NCBI GenBank assembly: GCA_023250995.1
Contig: JAHEZO010000013.1
Span: forward strand, 1 to 33,509
Direction of reading: 5' to 3'
Source: Flavobacteriales bacterium
GTDB lineage: Bacteria; Bacteroidota; Bacteroidia; Flavobacteriales_H; JAHEZO01
Length of the DNA stretch: 33,509 bases
The notes beneath the pieces are model-generated. The model ran no database searches. It had not been told where the DNA came from and saw only the letters and a program-made list of their open reading frames with translations. This document shows positions 7,209-15,581 of this stretch, piece after piece. The position numbers and the translations under genes were made by a program. The first letter of the stretch is position 1; each line of letters begins with the position of its first letter.

Positions 7209-8648
7209 ATGAAAAAACCGACTAGCATTTTTTTCGTAACATTTTTACTTATTTTTTCAGATTTATCCTTTTCTCAGGAACCCGGAATCAATGGTGAATG
7301 GACTCTAAAGCAGTGTATTGATTATGCCCTAGACCATAACCTTCGCGTAAAACAGGCTGGCCTTAACAGTGAAATTTCGAAACAGAATTTATTGCAATCA
7401 AAGGCACAGGCTTTGCCAAACCTGAACGGATATTTAACTCATAATTATAATTTTGGACAAACCATCGACCCTTATACAAACCAATTTGCCACCGACAGGG
7501 TGCAATCAAATAATTTTGCACTCAGCAGCAGCGTTACCTTGTTTAACGGTTTCCAGACCCTCAATAATTTCCGGCAAAATCAACTTAGTTATCTGGCCGG
7601 CAAAAGTGAAGAAGAGAAAATGAAATTTGATATTTCAATTAACATTGCCTCCGCTTATTTGATTATTTTATATAGTGAAGAGGCGGTGGTAACGGCAAAG
7701 AATCAATCGGCAATTACAGGGTTGCAGCTCTCGAGAATGGAAAAAATGGTGAATGCAGGTGCTTTGCCCAAATCAAAAATTTTAGAACTTGAAGCGCAGA
7801 TGGCGTTGGAAGAATTAAATGTTGTAAATGCCGAAAATCAAAAAGACCTTTCCTACCTTACCCTGAAACAGCTTTTAGATATAGACGCGGCCAAAGAATT
7901 AAAAATTGCCCAACCCGAAATATTGATTTCTGCTGAGATGAGCATTAAAAGTACCCCGGGTCAGATTTATGATGCGGCACTTTCCATTTTACCCGAAATA
8001 AAAACGGCCGAATTTCATTTACTCGGCTCTGAAAGAACCTTAAAAATTGCTCAGGGAGGAATGAGTCCCCGATTGAGTTTGCAGGGTTCTATTGCCACAG
8101 GATTCTCAGGCCTGAGAAAAGATATTATAAGCGTTACACCCACGGGGTATAAAGCATCGGGATATTTTACTGCTACCGGAGTAGAAGTGGTTGAACCCAC
8201 CTATAATGTTCAATCGAAGGTAAGGCCATTTAACAACCAGATTAATGATAACTTTAATAAGTCTATAGGTTTAAATCTTTCCATACCGATTTTTAATTCA
8301 CTTCAGGTTAAAACCAATATTTCAAAAGCCAAAATTGCACGTCAGAAGGCGGAATATGATTTAGCCATTACCAAAAATCAGGTGCAAAAAAATGTTCAAC
8401 AGGCCTATGCAGATGCGCTGGCGGCTTTGAAAAAATACAATGCCACAAAAAAATCACTTGAAGCCCTTACCGAATCATTCAAATATGCCGATAAAAGATT
8501 TTCAGTAGGAGATATTAATTCTGTTGAATACAGCGATGCGAAAAATAAACTTGCCAAGGTCCAATCAGATTTGCTTCAGGCCAAATACGATTTTATTTTC
8601 AAGCAGAAAATTCTTGATGTTTACCAGGGAAAAGCCCTGGTGTTATAA
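7209..8648 (+). CDS. TolC-family outer membrane efflux/secretion protein
   Basis: The start is set at the ATG at 7209 (479 residues) because it opens a clear Sec signal, MKKPTSIFFVTFLLIFSDLS ending FSQ. The ORF track's extra 24 residues at 7137 precede the predicted promoter. The mature protein has the two-fold TolC repeat: WTLKQCIDYALDHNLRVKQA at the start, and a second half opening at about residue 255 (TPGQIYDAALSILPEIKTAEF). Long helices rich in Ala, Gln and Lys alternate with strand regions, as in the alpha/beta barrel family. It would form the outer-membrane channel of a tripartite exporter. The membrane-fusion partner lies 174 bp downstream, but no inner-membrane pump gene follows. The substrate is unknown. 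Confidence 0.92.
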   Translation: MKKPTSIFFVTFLLIFSDLSFSQEPGINGEWTLKQCIDYALDHNLRVKQAGLNSEISKQNLLQSKAQALPNLNGYLTHNYNFGQTIDPYTNQFATDRVQSNNFALSSSVTLFNGFQTLNNFRQNQLSYLAGKSEEEKMKFDISINIASAYLIILYSEEAVVTAKNQSAITGLQLSRMEKMVNAGALPKSKILELEAQMALEELNVVNAENQKDLSYLTLKQLLDIDAAKELKIAQPEILISAEMSIKSTPGQIYDAALSILPEIKTAEFHLLGSERTLKIAQGGMSPRLSLQGSIATGFSGLRKDIISVTPTGYKASGYFTATGVEVVEPTYNVQSKVRPFNNQINDNFNKSIGLNLSIPIFNSLQVKTNISKAKIARQKAEYDLAITKNQVQKNVQQAYADALAALKKYNATKKSLEALTESFKYADKRFSVGDINSVEYSDAKNKLAKVQSDLLQAKYDFIFKQKILDVYQGKALVL

Positions 8649-8800
8649 AAAAAAAATTTCCTGGAGGGTTTTACAGAAGTGTTATTTTGAACAAATGAAG
8701 AGGGATTTTTTTTCTGCAGATTTTGCAAATTTTCACTGACTTTTTCTGCCGTTATCTCCGCAGTGTGCAGGAGAATTTTTAGACAGTATTAAATTAATTT

Positions 8801-8808
8801 TATACTTG
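8801..8808 (+). promoter_or_regulatory. Possible -7 box before the membrane-fusion gene
   Basis: TATACTTG matches seven of eight positions of TAnnTTTG and lies 14 bp before the ATG at 8823. The 174 bp spacer after the TolC-like gene leaves room for separate transcription. No good -33 element was found. Confidence 0.3.
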
Positions 8809-8822
8809 GTGATAAAACATTT

Positions 8823-10187
8823 ATGAAAAAAAAACATTACATCCTCTCGGCAATTATTCTGGTAATAATTATTGTTATAGCGGTAATTAAAAGCAAGTCG
8901 GGAAAAGATTCCATCCATGTTACCGTTGAAAAGGCCACCACCAAAACAGTGATTGAAACGGTTAGTGCAAACGGGAAGGTACAACCCGAAGTGGAGGTGA
9001 AAATTAGTCCGGATGTTTCGGGAGAAATTGTTGAACTTAATGCGGTGGAGGGAATGCAGGTGAAAAAAGGTGACTTGTTAGTAAAAATAAAGCCGGATAT
9101 TTATATTTCGATGCAGGAGAGGGCGGAGGCTGCTGTAAATACAGCACAGGCAAACCTGTCGAATGCAAAGGCAAGGCTCGCACAGGCTAAGGCACAGTTT
9201 ATTAATTCGGAATCTTCGTTTAAACGCAGTGATAAACTTTTTAAAGAGGGTGCCATTTCCGAAGCAGATTTTGATGCGGCCAAGGCCTCGCATGAAGTGG
9301 CAAGGGCCGAAGTGGAAGCTGCCGAACACAGCGTGGCAGGAGGGGAATTCAACATAAAAAGTGCAGCTGCATCCCTAAAGGAGGCCTCCGACAATCTTTT
9401 ACGCACCACCATATTTTCACCCATGGATGGAACCATTTCAACTTTAAAGGTGGAAAACGGAGAAAGAGTAGTTGGAACATCTCAGATGGCCGGAACAGAA
9501 ATGATGCGGATTGCCGAATTAAAAAATATGGAGGTGAATGTTGAAGTCAATGAAAATGATATTGTAAGAGTTTCGATAAATGATACTGCCGAAATTGAAG
9601 TGGATGCTTTTTTGGGAAGAAAATTCAAAGGGCTTGTTACCGAAATTGCAAACTCAGCCAATACCCTTGGGGTAAGTGCCGAACAGGTTACCACTTTCAA
9701 TGTAAAAATCAATATCATTCGAAGTTCTTATGAAGACCTAATCCCCGAAGGAAAACCGCATCTTTCTCCTTTCAGGCCGGGTATGTCGGGTACGGTTGAA
9801 ATTCAAACTGAAATTGCACAAAATGTACTTACAGTGCCTATTCAGGCGGTAACAACCAGGGAAGATACTGCTGCAATGGAGGAAGAAAAACCTGATGATG
9901 AAAATTTGGTTAAACAAAAAAGCGAAAACAAAAAGTCGGATGTTAAAAAAGAGGTGGAGGAATGTGTTTTTGTTTTTAAGGATGGTATGGCTTTTAAGAA
10001 AGTGGTTAAAACAGGGATTCAGAATAGCAAGTACATTCAGATTATTTCCGGGCTGGAGGAAAATGAGGAAGTAATTTCTGGGCCTTACTCTGCTGTGGCG
10101 AGGGAACTGGAAAATGAAAGCAAGGTGGAAAAGGTGGAGAAAAAAGATTTGTATAAAAAATATAAGGAGAAATATGGGAAGGATTGA
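8823..10187 (+). CDS. Efflux periplasmic adaptor (HlyD/MacA-like membrane fusion protein)
   Basis: The 454-residue protein has one N-terminal TM anchor (about 6-22). The barrel-sandwich half-domain ISPDVSGEIVELNAVEGMQV comes next. A long Ala-rich coiled-coil hairpin (about 95-190) should dock on the TolC-like channel. The second lipoyl half (TIFSPMDGTISTLKVENG), a beta-barrel domain, and FRPGMSGTVEIQTE with VLTVPIQAVTTRED complete the adaptor layout. An acidic and Lys-rich insertion (about 350-380, KPDDENLVKQKSENKKSD) precedes the membrane-proximal region. The MacA-like form predicts a MacB-type ABC partner, but the next 690 bp have no gene and tsaB follows, so the pump must be encoded elsewhere or lost. 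Confidence 0.92.
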   Translation: MKKKHYILSAIILVIIIVIAVIKSKSGKDSIHVTVEKATTKTVIETVSANGKVQPEVEVKISPDVSGEIVELNAVEGMQVKKGDLLVKIKPDIYISMQERAEAAVNTAQANLSNAKARLAQAKAQFINSESSFKRSDKLFKEGAISEADFDAAKASHEVARAEVEAAEHSVAGGEFNIKSAAASLKEASDNLLRTTIFSPMDGTISTLKVENGERVVGTSQMAGTEMMRIAELKNMEVNVEVNENDIVRVSINDTAEIEVDAFLGRKFKGLVTEIANSANTLGVSAEQVTTFNVKINIIRSSYEDLIPEGKPHLSPFRPGMSGTVEIQTEIAQNVLTVPIQAVTTREDTAAMEEEKPDDENLVKQKSENKKSDVKKEVEECVFVFKDGMAFKKVVKTGIQNSKYIQIISGLEENEEVISGPYSAVARELENESKVEKVEKKDLYKKYKEKYGKD

Positions 10188-10209
10188 GGGTGAATGGAAG
10201 GGGGGAAAG

Positions 10210-10307
<98 letters not shown>

Positions 10308-10596
10308 GGAAAAAACAATTGGTTTGAGTAGATAATTAGCCTGTTATAAGGAAATAGCAAAAAGGGTTAGTGAAATTAAGAATATGTTTTTGATTTTAAT
10401 GCAAGAGAGGCTTGAAAAAAAGTTGCTAAAACCATGATTCAGAAAATAAAATTCATTCGGAATATTTTTGAATAATTCCTTGATTTTTAATCTAGATTCC
10501 TTCCCTTTGAATTTTTTTTAATTTATTATCCGGAGTTTTTCATAAAATCAAAGCTCAAATACAGATTTTTGTTATGAAATTAAAGCCACTAAAACG
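10308..10596. other. Gene-free AT-rich spacer
   Basis: Between the minisatellite and the palindromic element I see no ORF with coding character, no tRNA-like fold and no promoter pair of note on either strand. The stretch is AT-rich and has stops in all frames at short distance. A degraded gene cannot be excluded without a similarity search. Confidence 0.6.
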
Positions 10597-10744
10597 ATAA
10601 AACCATTCAGACATATAAAACAATCTTTTCCTACCCGCACCCTTTAATCCTTAAGGGATCAACGCTTAAGAGTAGGTGGGGTGGTCCCTTCAGGGATAAA
10701 GGGTTGGAAGGAAGAAATTAAAATAAATGTCTAAATGGTATAAA
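10597..10744. mobile_element. MITE-like palindromic element with 5-bp flanking direct repeat
   Basis: The segment 10602-10739 folds back on itself. The left arm (10602-10660) begins ACCATTCAGACAT and the reverse complement of the right arm (10683-10739) begins ACCATTTAGACAT. About 43 of 57 positions match over the whole arm, including ACCCTTTA and AAGGGA, around a loop of about 22 nt. It is flanked on both sides by ATAAA (10597-10601 and 10740-10744), as a target-site duplication would be. There is no coding capacity, so any movement would need a transposase in trans. Other readings are a large transcription terminator or REP-like hairpin; AT-rich flanks make a chance 5-bp match possible. Confidence 0.6.
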
Positions 10745-10820
10745 ACACAAAATCCTGCTAAAAATTTTTGAGGGATTTAGAGATTTTGTTTTTTTTGTGG
10801 CAAGATAAAAAATGTTACTT

Positions 10821-10852
10821 TTTGTTTTTCAGAATGATATTTTTTACTTTTT
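10821..10852 (+). promoter_or_regulatory. Promoter candidate of tsaB
   Basis: TTTG (10821-10824) is followed after 20 nt by TACTTTTT (10845-10852). The spacing matches the Bacteroidota pattern and the -7 box misses only the last base. The ATG of tsaB is 24 bp downstream. Confidence 0.45.
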
Positions 10853-10876
10853 CCAAAACTCACTTTAATAATAATA

Positions 10877-11566
10877 ATGGCTCTGATTCTTAATATTGAA
10901 ACCTCGGGAAGGGCCTGTTCAGTGGCCCTTGGAAAGGACGGTAATCTTATTGCCCTGAAAGAATCGGTAGAAGAAAATTATTCCCATTTTGAAAACCTAA
11001 CTGCTTATATCCATGATGTTTTTAATCAGGCAAATCTCAAAATTAAAGATATTGATGCAGTATCGGTTAGCAAAGGGCCGGGGTCGTACACAGGTTTAAG
11101 GATCGGGGTTTCGGCTGCTAAAGGAATTTGCTTTGCATTGGATAAACCTTTAATCGGGGTTGAGACTCTCAGGGGAATGGCCCGATCACAAATGAAATAT
11201 TTTCCCGAAAAATCTTTTTTGCTTTGCCCTATGCTTGATGCCCGGAGAATGGAAGTGTATTGTGCGGTTTATAATCCTTCGCTTGTGGAAATTAAAAAAA
11301 CAACGGCTGAAATAATTGATGAAAATTCATTTGAGGATATCCTTCTGAAAAATGTGATTCTCTTTTTTGGAGATGGGGCTGAGAAATGCAAAAAATTTCT
11401 TGGTGAAAATCCAAATGCGAAATTTCTTGATTTTGTTTTTCCTTCAGCCCGGAATTTAATTTCGCTTTCAGAGGAATTGTTTAATTCAAAAAAGTTTGAA
11501 GATGTTGCTTATTTCGAACCTTTTTACCTGAAGGATTTTGTTGGAACAAAAAGCGTTGGAGAATAA
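10877..11566 (+). CDS. tsaB: tRNA threonylcarbamoyladenosine biosynthesis protein TsaB
   Basis: TsaB is the ASKHA-fold partner of TsaD. With TsaE it supports transfer of threonylcarbamoyl to A37 of ANN-decoding tRNAs in the cytoplasm. The 229-residue protein opens MALILNIETSGRACSVAL and has the family signature SKGPGSYTGLRIGVSAAKG, followed by MLDARRMEVYCAVY. The length matches the family. It is isolated on the plus strand after a non-coding stretch. Its stop codon (11564-11566) directly abuts the stop codon of the convergent gene, leaving no intergenic base for a terminator. Confidence 0.95.
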   Translation: MALILNIETSGRACSVALGKDGNLIALKESVEENYSHFENLTAYIHDVFNQANLKIKDIDAVSVSKGPGSYTGLRIGVSAAKGICFALDKPLIGVETLRGMARSQMKYFPEKSFLLCPMLDARRMEVYCAVYNPSLVEIKKTTAEIIDENSFEDILLKNVILFFGDGAEKCKKFLGENPNAKFLDFVFPSARNLISLSEELFNSKKFEDVAYFEPFYLKDFVGTKSVGE

Positions 11567-13546
11567 TTATTTCTTTTTTTGCGGCTGAACAGGAACTACG
11601 GGTTTATCCGCCTTTAAAACAATATTTTTTTCAATTTCCGGCTCCCAGGATCCTTTTCCTATTACAATTAACTCCTCACTGTAATCTTTAAATCCGGGTG
11701 CCGCTACAGTTAGGGTATATTCTCCTGGCGGAACTATTATAATATATTTCCCCGTGGCTGCATTGGGGGTATACTCCCCATGGGTAATTCCAGTGCTTTT
11801 CACTGCAACAAAAATTGATGCATTGGTAATTGGCTCTTTTGAAAAAGCGGGCGGGGCCGTTTTTGGTGGTTTATAATTTGGAATCGGAGTCTGGGCAACT
11901 ACGATATCTTTTAAAATATAAGAATCATCTTTTGGAACCTTTTCAAGAGGGAATTTTTTTATTACTCCATCTTTTTCGAGCGAAATCGAAATTGAAAATT
12001 TAAACCCCGGTTTTAATGCTTCAGTTTTTTTCTCTTTAAAAACCCAGCTGCTGTCTTTTGGAAGATAAGATTCGGGAAATCTTTTGGTAACCCCATCCTT
12101 TTCATACAAAAGAAAAGTATGAATTTCGGAATAATCTATGGGTACCATTTTGAGTACCTTTCCCTTGAAAACTGTTGCATTTGCCTCGGCATCATTAAAA
12201 GTAACGCTGAAAATATCAAGGTCCCCTATGGTTCCTTTCCTGAAAGATGAGATGTAAGCCACTGTTTCCTTTCCGTTAAAGCAAATCTCCATATCGTCAT
12301 CGGGTGTATTAATCGGGTACCCAATGTTTACCGGAACTCCCCACAGGGTATCGTTTTCATTCCATTCGCTTTTAAATAAATCAAAACCGCCCATGCTGTT
12401 ATGGCCTTCGGAGGAAAAGTAAATGGTTTTTCCGTCCTTTTTCAGCATCGGGAAATATTCATTGTATTGGGTATTTACATTTTTACCCAGATTAAAAGCA
12501 GGGCTCCACTCCCCGGTTGGAAGCTTTTTTGAAACGTAAAGGTCGGTGCCCCCGAAACCTCCGGGCCTATCGCTTGCAAAAAATATTGTGTTGGTGTCTT
12601 CGGTAGAAAAAACGGTCATATCAATAAATTCAGTATTCACGGGAGTGGGCATGGCGGTGAGAACCTGGAATTGTTTCCCTTTTTTTTCGGTATAAAAAAT
12701 ATCGCCCGAAATTTCCCAGCTGTCGAGGTTGATATAAATTTTTTCTCCATTGCTGGTGAGCCCGATTACCTCCTCATCATTGGGGGTGTTAAGTGTTGGC
12801 CCCAGAGATTTTGCCTTTTGCCATTTACCATCCTTTTCATTGCAAACAAAAATATCTGAAGTAACAAATCCGTCTTCGGTAGCATACCCCTGATTCCCTT
12901 TTGGCCTTCGGGTTGAAAAATAAAGAACTGTTTCGTTGTTATCTACAAAAGGGTAATAATCGGGTTCTGGTGAATTTACCTCGGGGCCCAGGTTGGTAAT
13001 GGTTACGTTGATCGGATTTTTAACAAGGATTTTGGCATTATTGCACATTTCAATATTTCTTTTTGCACGTATTTCGAGTTCTTTGTTTTTCGATATATCA
13101 ATTCCTTTTTGGTAGTCTTTTATGGCATCGTCAAATTTATAACTCAGGTGCTCGGCACGGGCAAGTTGAAAATAAGCATCCTTTTCCTGTACTCCTGCAT
13201 CAACGGCCTTTTGCAGATAGTCTGCAGCAATTAAATAATCAATACTTGCGTTTAAATAACACATTCCGGCCCGGTAGAGGTAGGTAGGGTTTTTGGGTTC
13301 TTTTTTAAGAAAGGCCAGATATTCTGCCAGGGCGGCCCGGAAGTTTCCGGAAGTATAACTGTCTTTTGCTTCCCCTGCATCACCTGTGGCGGGAGGAAGT
13401 TTCAACCCCGACATTTTTTTTTTGGCTGAAGAGGGTTTTGGCCCCTGTTGCTGGGGTGCGGGAGGTTTTGCATCCTGTGCAAAAGCAGAAACTGAAGCCG
13501 AAAAAAGAAAAATGTACAGAAAGTATTTATAGCGGGAATAGAACAT
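11567..13546 (-). CDS. PorE-like TPR / PD40 propeller / CRD protein without OmpA domain
   Basis: The 659-residue exported protein has a Sec signal (YFLYIFLFSASVSAFAQ) and a Pro-rich linker, then TPR-like helices (about 60-170). A PD40-type beta propeller (about 185-450) has repeats such as VLYFSTRRPKG, IFFASDRPGG and IYFSSEGHNSMGG. The C-terminus is a carboxypeptidase-regulatory-like domain (about 570-650, GEYTLTVAAPGFKDYSEEL). T9SS PorE has this order plus a C-terminal OmpA peptidoglycan-binding domain, which is missing here; the protein ends in a Lys-rich tail. Two similar blocks of about 28 residues (KDGVTKRFPESYLPKDSS and KDGVIKKFPLEKVPKDDS) lie between propeller and CRD. It may be an envelope or gliding/T9SS accessory protein. 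The function is inferred from architecture only. Confidence 0.75.
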   Translation of the reverse strand: MFYSRYKYFLYIFLFSASVSAFAQDAKPPAPQQQGPKPSSAKKKMSGLKLPPATGDAGEAKDSYTSGNFRAALAEYLAFLKKEPKNPTYLYRAGMCYLNASIDYLIAADYLQKAVDAGVQEKDAYFQLARAEHLSYKFDDAIKDYQKGIDISKNKELEIRAKRNIEMCNNAKILVKNPINVTITNLGPEVNSPEPDYYPFVDNNETVLYFSTRRPKGNQGYATEDGFVTSDIFVCNEKDGKWQKAKSLGPTLNTPNDEEVIGLTSNGEKIYINLDSWEISGDIFYTEKKGKQFQVLTAMPTPVNTEFIDMTVFSTEDTNTIFFASDRPGGFGGTDLYVSKKLPTGEWSPAFNLGKNVNTQYNEYFPMLKKDGKTIYFSSEGHNSMGGFDLFKSEWNENDTLWGVPVNIGYPINTPDDDMEICFNGKETVAYISSFRKGTIGDLDIFSVTFNDAEANATVFKGKVLKMVPIDYSEIHTFLLYEKDGVTKRFPESYLPKDSSWVFKEKKTEALKPGFKFSISISLEKDGVIKKFPLEKVPKDDSYILKDIVVAQTPIPNYKPPKTAPPAFSKEPITNASIFVAVKSTGITHGEYTPNAATGKYIIIVPPGEYTLTVAAPGFKDYSEELIVIGKGSWEPEIEKNIVLKADKPVVPVQPQKKK

Positions 13547-13608
13547 CTGAGATTTTTACGAAAATTAAATTCTGGTAAAAATAAAAAAATTCAGGGCAAT
13601 TTTCCGGG

Positions 13609-14166
13609 TTATTCTTTTTTAAATCCTTCCACCAGCTTGTCCAGTTCATAATGAAGCTGAACTCCCCTTAAACCCCGGGCAATGATTATTCCGTTTTCGT
13701 CAATGAGAAAGTTGGTAGGAATGGAACTTACTCCATAAATGCGGGCAGGTTCAGATCTCCATCCCCTCAAATCGCTGATGTGCCAGTCCCAATATAAGTT
13801 ATCATTTTTAATGGCTTTTATCCATGCATCTTTTTGCTGGTCGAGTGAAACGCCAAAAATTTCGAACCCTTTTGCCGTTTTAAATTTTGCTTTTGAATAT
13901 TTTTGATAAGCCGCCACCACATTGGGGTTTTCCATACGGCAGGGTCCGCACCAGGAGGCCCAAAAGTCAATTAAAACAATTTTTCCTGAGAGTGAAGAAA
14001 GAGATAATTCTTTTCCGTTGGGGTTGGTGAAAACCAAATCGGGGGCTTTATTTCCAATGTCAATTCCTACAACCGGAACTGGTTTTTTCAATGGGTCGGT
14101 TTGTGCCGAAACATTATAACAAAGCAGAACGGAAAAAAGAAAAACGATTCCTGATATTTGTTTCAT
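13609..14166 (-). CDS. TlpA-family thiol-disulfide oxidoreductase
   Basis: The 185-residue exported thioredoxin-like protein has a signal peptide (MKQISGIVFLFSVLLCYNVS, cleavage near SAQ) and an AhpC/TSA-Redoxin fold. The active site is WASWCGPC (C73, C76), preceded by the TlpA opening GNKAPDLVFTNPNGKELSL and followed by the cis-Pro loop GVSSIPTNFLIDENG. It should reduce or exchange disulfides in the periplasm, for example on cytochrome c maturation or envelope substrates. The substrate cannot be told. It lies 62 bp after murA on the same strand and 62 bp before the PorE-like gene, so it could be read from either the dnaX-murA message or its own promoter. Confidence 0.93.
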   Translation of the reverse strand: MKQISGIVFLFSVLLCYNVSAQTDPLKKPVPVVGIDIGNKAPDLVFTNPNGKELSLSSLSGKIVLIDFWASWCGPCRMENPNVVAAYQKYSKAKFKTAKGFEIFGVSLDQQKDAWIKAIKNDNLYWDWHISDLRGWRSEPARIYGVSSIPTNFLIDENGIIIARGLRGVQLHYELDKLVEGFKKE

Positions 14167-14228
14167 AGATGGTTTATTTTTTTCTTAATTGGCAATTATA
14201 ATTATTGTTTTTGATTTTCAGGGTGTTT

Positions 14229-15539
14229 TTAATTACTCAATCTTTTTATGGAAGCCCCGATATTATTGAGCCTCACATCAATATTCTGATAGCCCCGGTC
14301 TATTTGCTCAATATTATGAATGGTGCTTTTCCCCTCTGCCGACAGGGCCGCAATTAAAAGAGCCACTCCTGCCCTGATATCGGGAGATGTCATTTTAATG
14401 CCTCTTAATTTATGCTCTCTGTTTAATCCGATAACGGTGGCTCTGTGCGGATCGCAGAGAATAATCTGAGCACCCATGTCAATCAGTTTATCCACAAAAA
14501 ATAATCTGCTTTCAAACATTTTTTGATGAATTAATACGCTGCCCTTGGCCTGGGTTGCCACCACCAGGGCCACGCTAATTAAATCGGGTGTAAAACCGGG
14601 CCAAATTTGGTCGGCAATTGTAAGTATAGACCCATCAATGTAATTTTCAATTTCATAATTTTTTTGCTCAGGAATAACAATATCATCTCCTTTTCTTTCA
14701 AGCATTATACCAAGTTTTCTAAAGGTGTCGGGGATGATACCAAGATGATCGTAACCAACATTTTTAATTGTTATTTCCGATTGTGTCATTGCTGCGAGGC
14801 CAATAAAACTGCCCACTTCAATCATATCGGGTAAAATTTCGTGCGTTGTTCCACCCAGGGCATCCACTCCATCAATTACAAGTAAATTAGAACCAATCCC
14901 CGAAATCTTTGCACCCATTTTTACCAGCATTTTACATAATTGCTGCAAATATGGCTCGCAGGCAGCATTAAAAATAGTAGTTGTTCCTTTAGCCAATACA
15001 GCGGCTAAAACAATATTGGCAGTCCCCGTTACCGAAGCCTCGTCAAGCAGCATATAACATCCTTTAAGTTTGGCGGCTTCTGCTTTATAAAAATAATTTT
15101 TTTCATCATAAATAAATTTCGCCCCAAGTTTTTCAAATCCTATAAAATGTGTGTCCACCCTTCTCCGGCCAATTTTATCACCGCCCGGTTTTGGGATGTA
15201 TCCTTTTCCGAAACGTGCAAGTAGAGGCCCCACAATCATTAGCGACCCCCGGAGTGATCCTGCTTTTTTTCTGAATTCATCCGTTTCAAGATAATCAAGG
15301 TTAACATTATCTGCCTGAAAACAAAAAGTTCCGGCAGAAATTTTTTCAACTTTTACTCCCAGTGATTCCAGCAAATCAATTTGCTTATTCACATCCACAA
15401 TGTCGGGTAAATTTTTAATTATTACCTTTTGAGAGGTTAGCAGCGGAGCACACAAAACCTGCAGGGCTTCATTTTTAGCTCCCTGGGGAATGAGTTCCCC
15501 TTTTAATTTTTTACCCCCGGTAATTTCGAATGTTGCCAT
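14229..15539 (-). CDS. murA: UDP-N-acetylglucosamine 1-carboxyvinyltransferase (Asp-type)
   Basis: MurA adds enolpyruvate from PEP to UDP-GlcNAc, the first committed step of peptidoglycan synthesis in the cytoplasm. The 436-residue protein carries PQGAKNEALQVL (the catalytic Lys region), the substrate loop PGGDKIGRRRVDTHFIG and DIRAGVALLIAALSAEG (the conserved Arg region). At the position of the E. coli catalytic Cys115 the residue is Asp121. Natural Cys-to-Asp MurA enzymes are known to be active and insensitive to fosfomycin, which normally alkylates this Cys. From memory the Asp form is usual in Bacteroidota. The gene starts 42 bp after dnaX on the same strand. Confidence 0.96.
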   Translation of the reverse strand: MATFEITGGKKLKGELIPQGAKNEALQVLCAPLLTSQKVIIKNLPDIVDVNKQIDLLESLGVKVEKISAGTFCFQADNVNLDYLETDEFRKKAGSLRGSLMIVGPLLARFGKGYIPKPGGDKIGRRRVDTHFIGFEKLGAKFIYDEKNYFYKAEAAKLKGCYMLLDEASVTGTANIVLAAVLAKGTTTIFNAACEPYLQQLCKMLVKMGAKISGIGSNLLVIDGVDALGGTTHEILPDMIEVGSFIGLAAMTQSEITIKNVGYDHLGIIPDTFRKLGIMLERKGDDIVIPEQKNYEIENYIDGSILTIADQIWPGFTPDLISVALVVATQAKGSVLIHQKMFESRLFFVDKLIDMGAQIILCDPHRATVIGLNREHKLRGIKMTSPDIRAGVALLIAALSAEGKSTIHNIEQIDRGYQNIDVRLNNIGASIKRLSN

Positions 15540-15581
15540 AAATTTTTCTATTCTGAATAATAAAATAATGAATCCGTTAGT

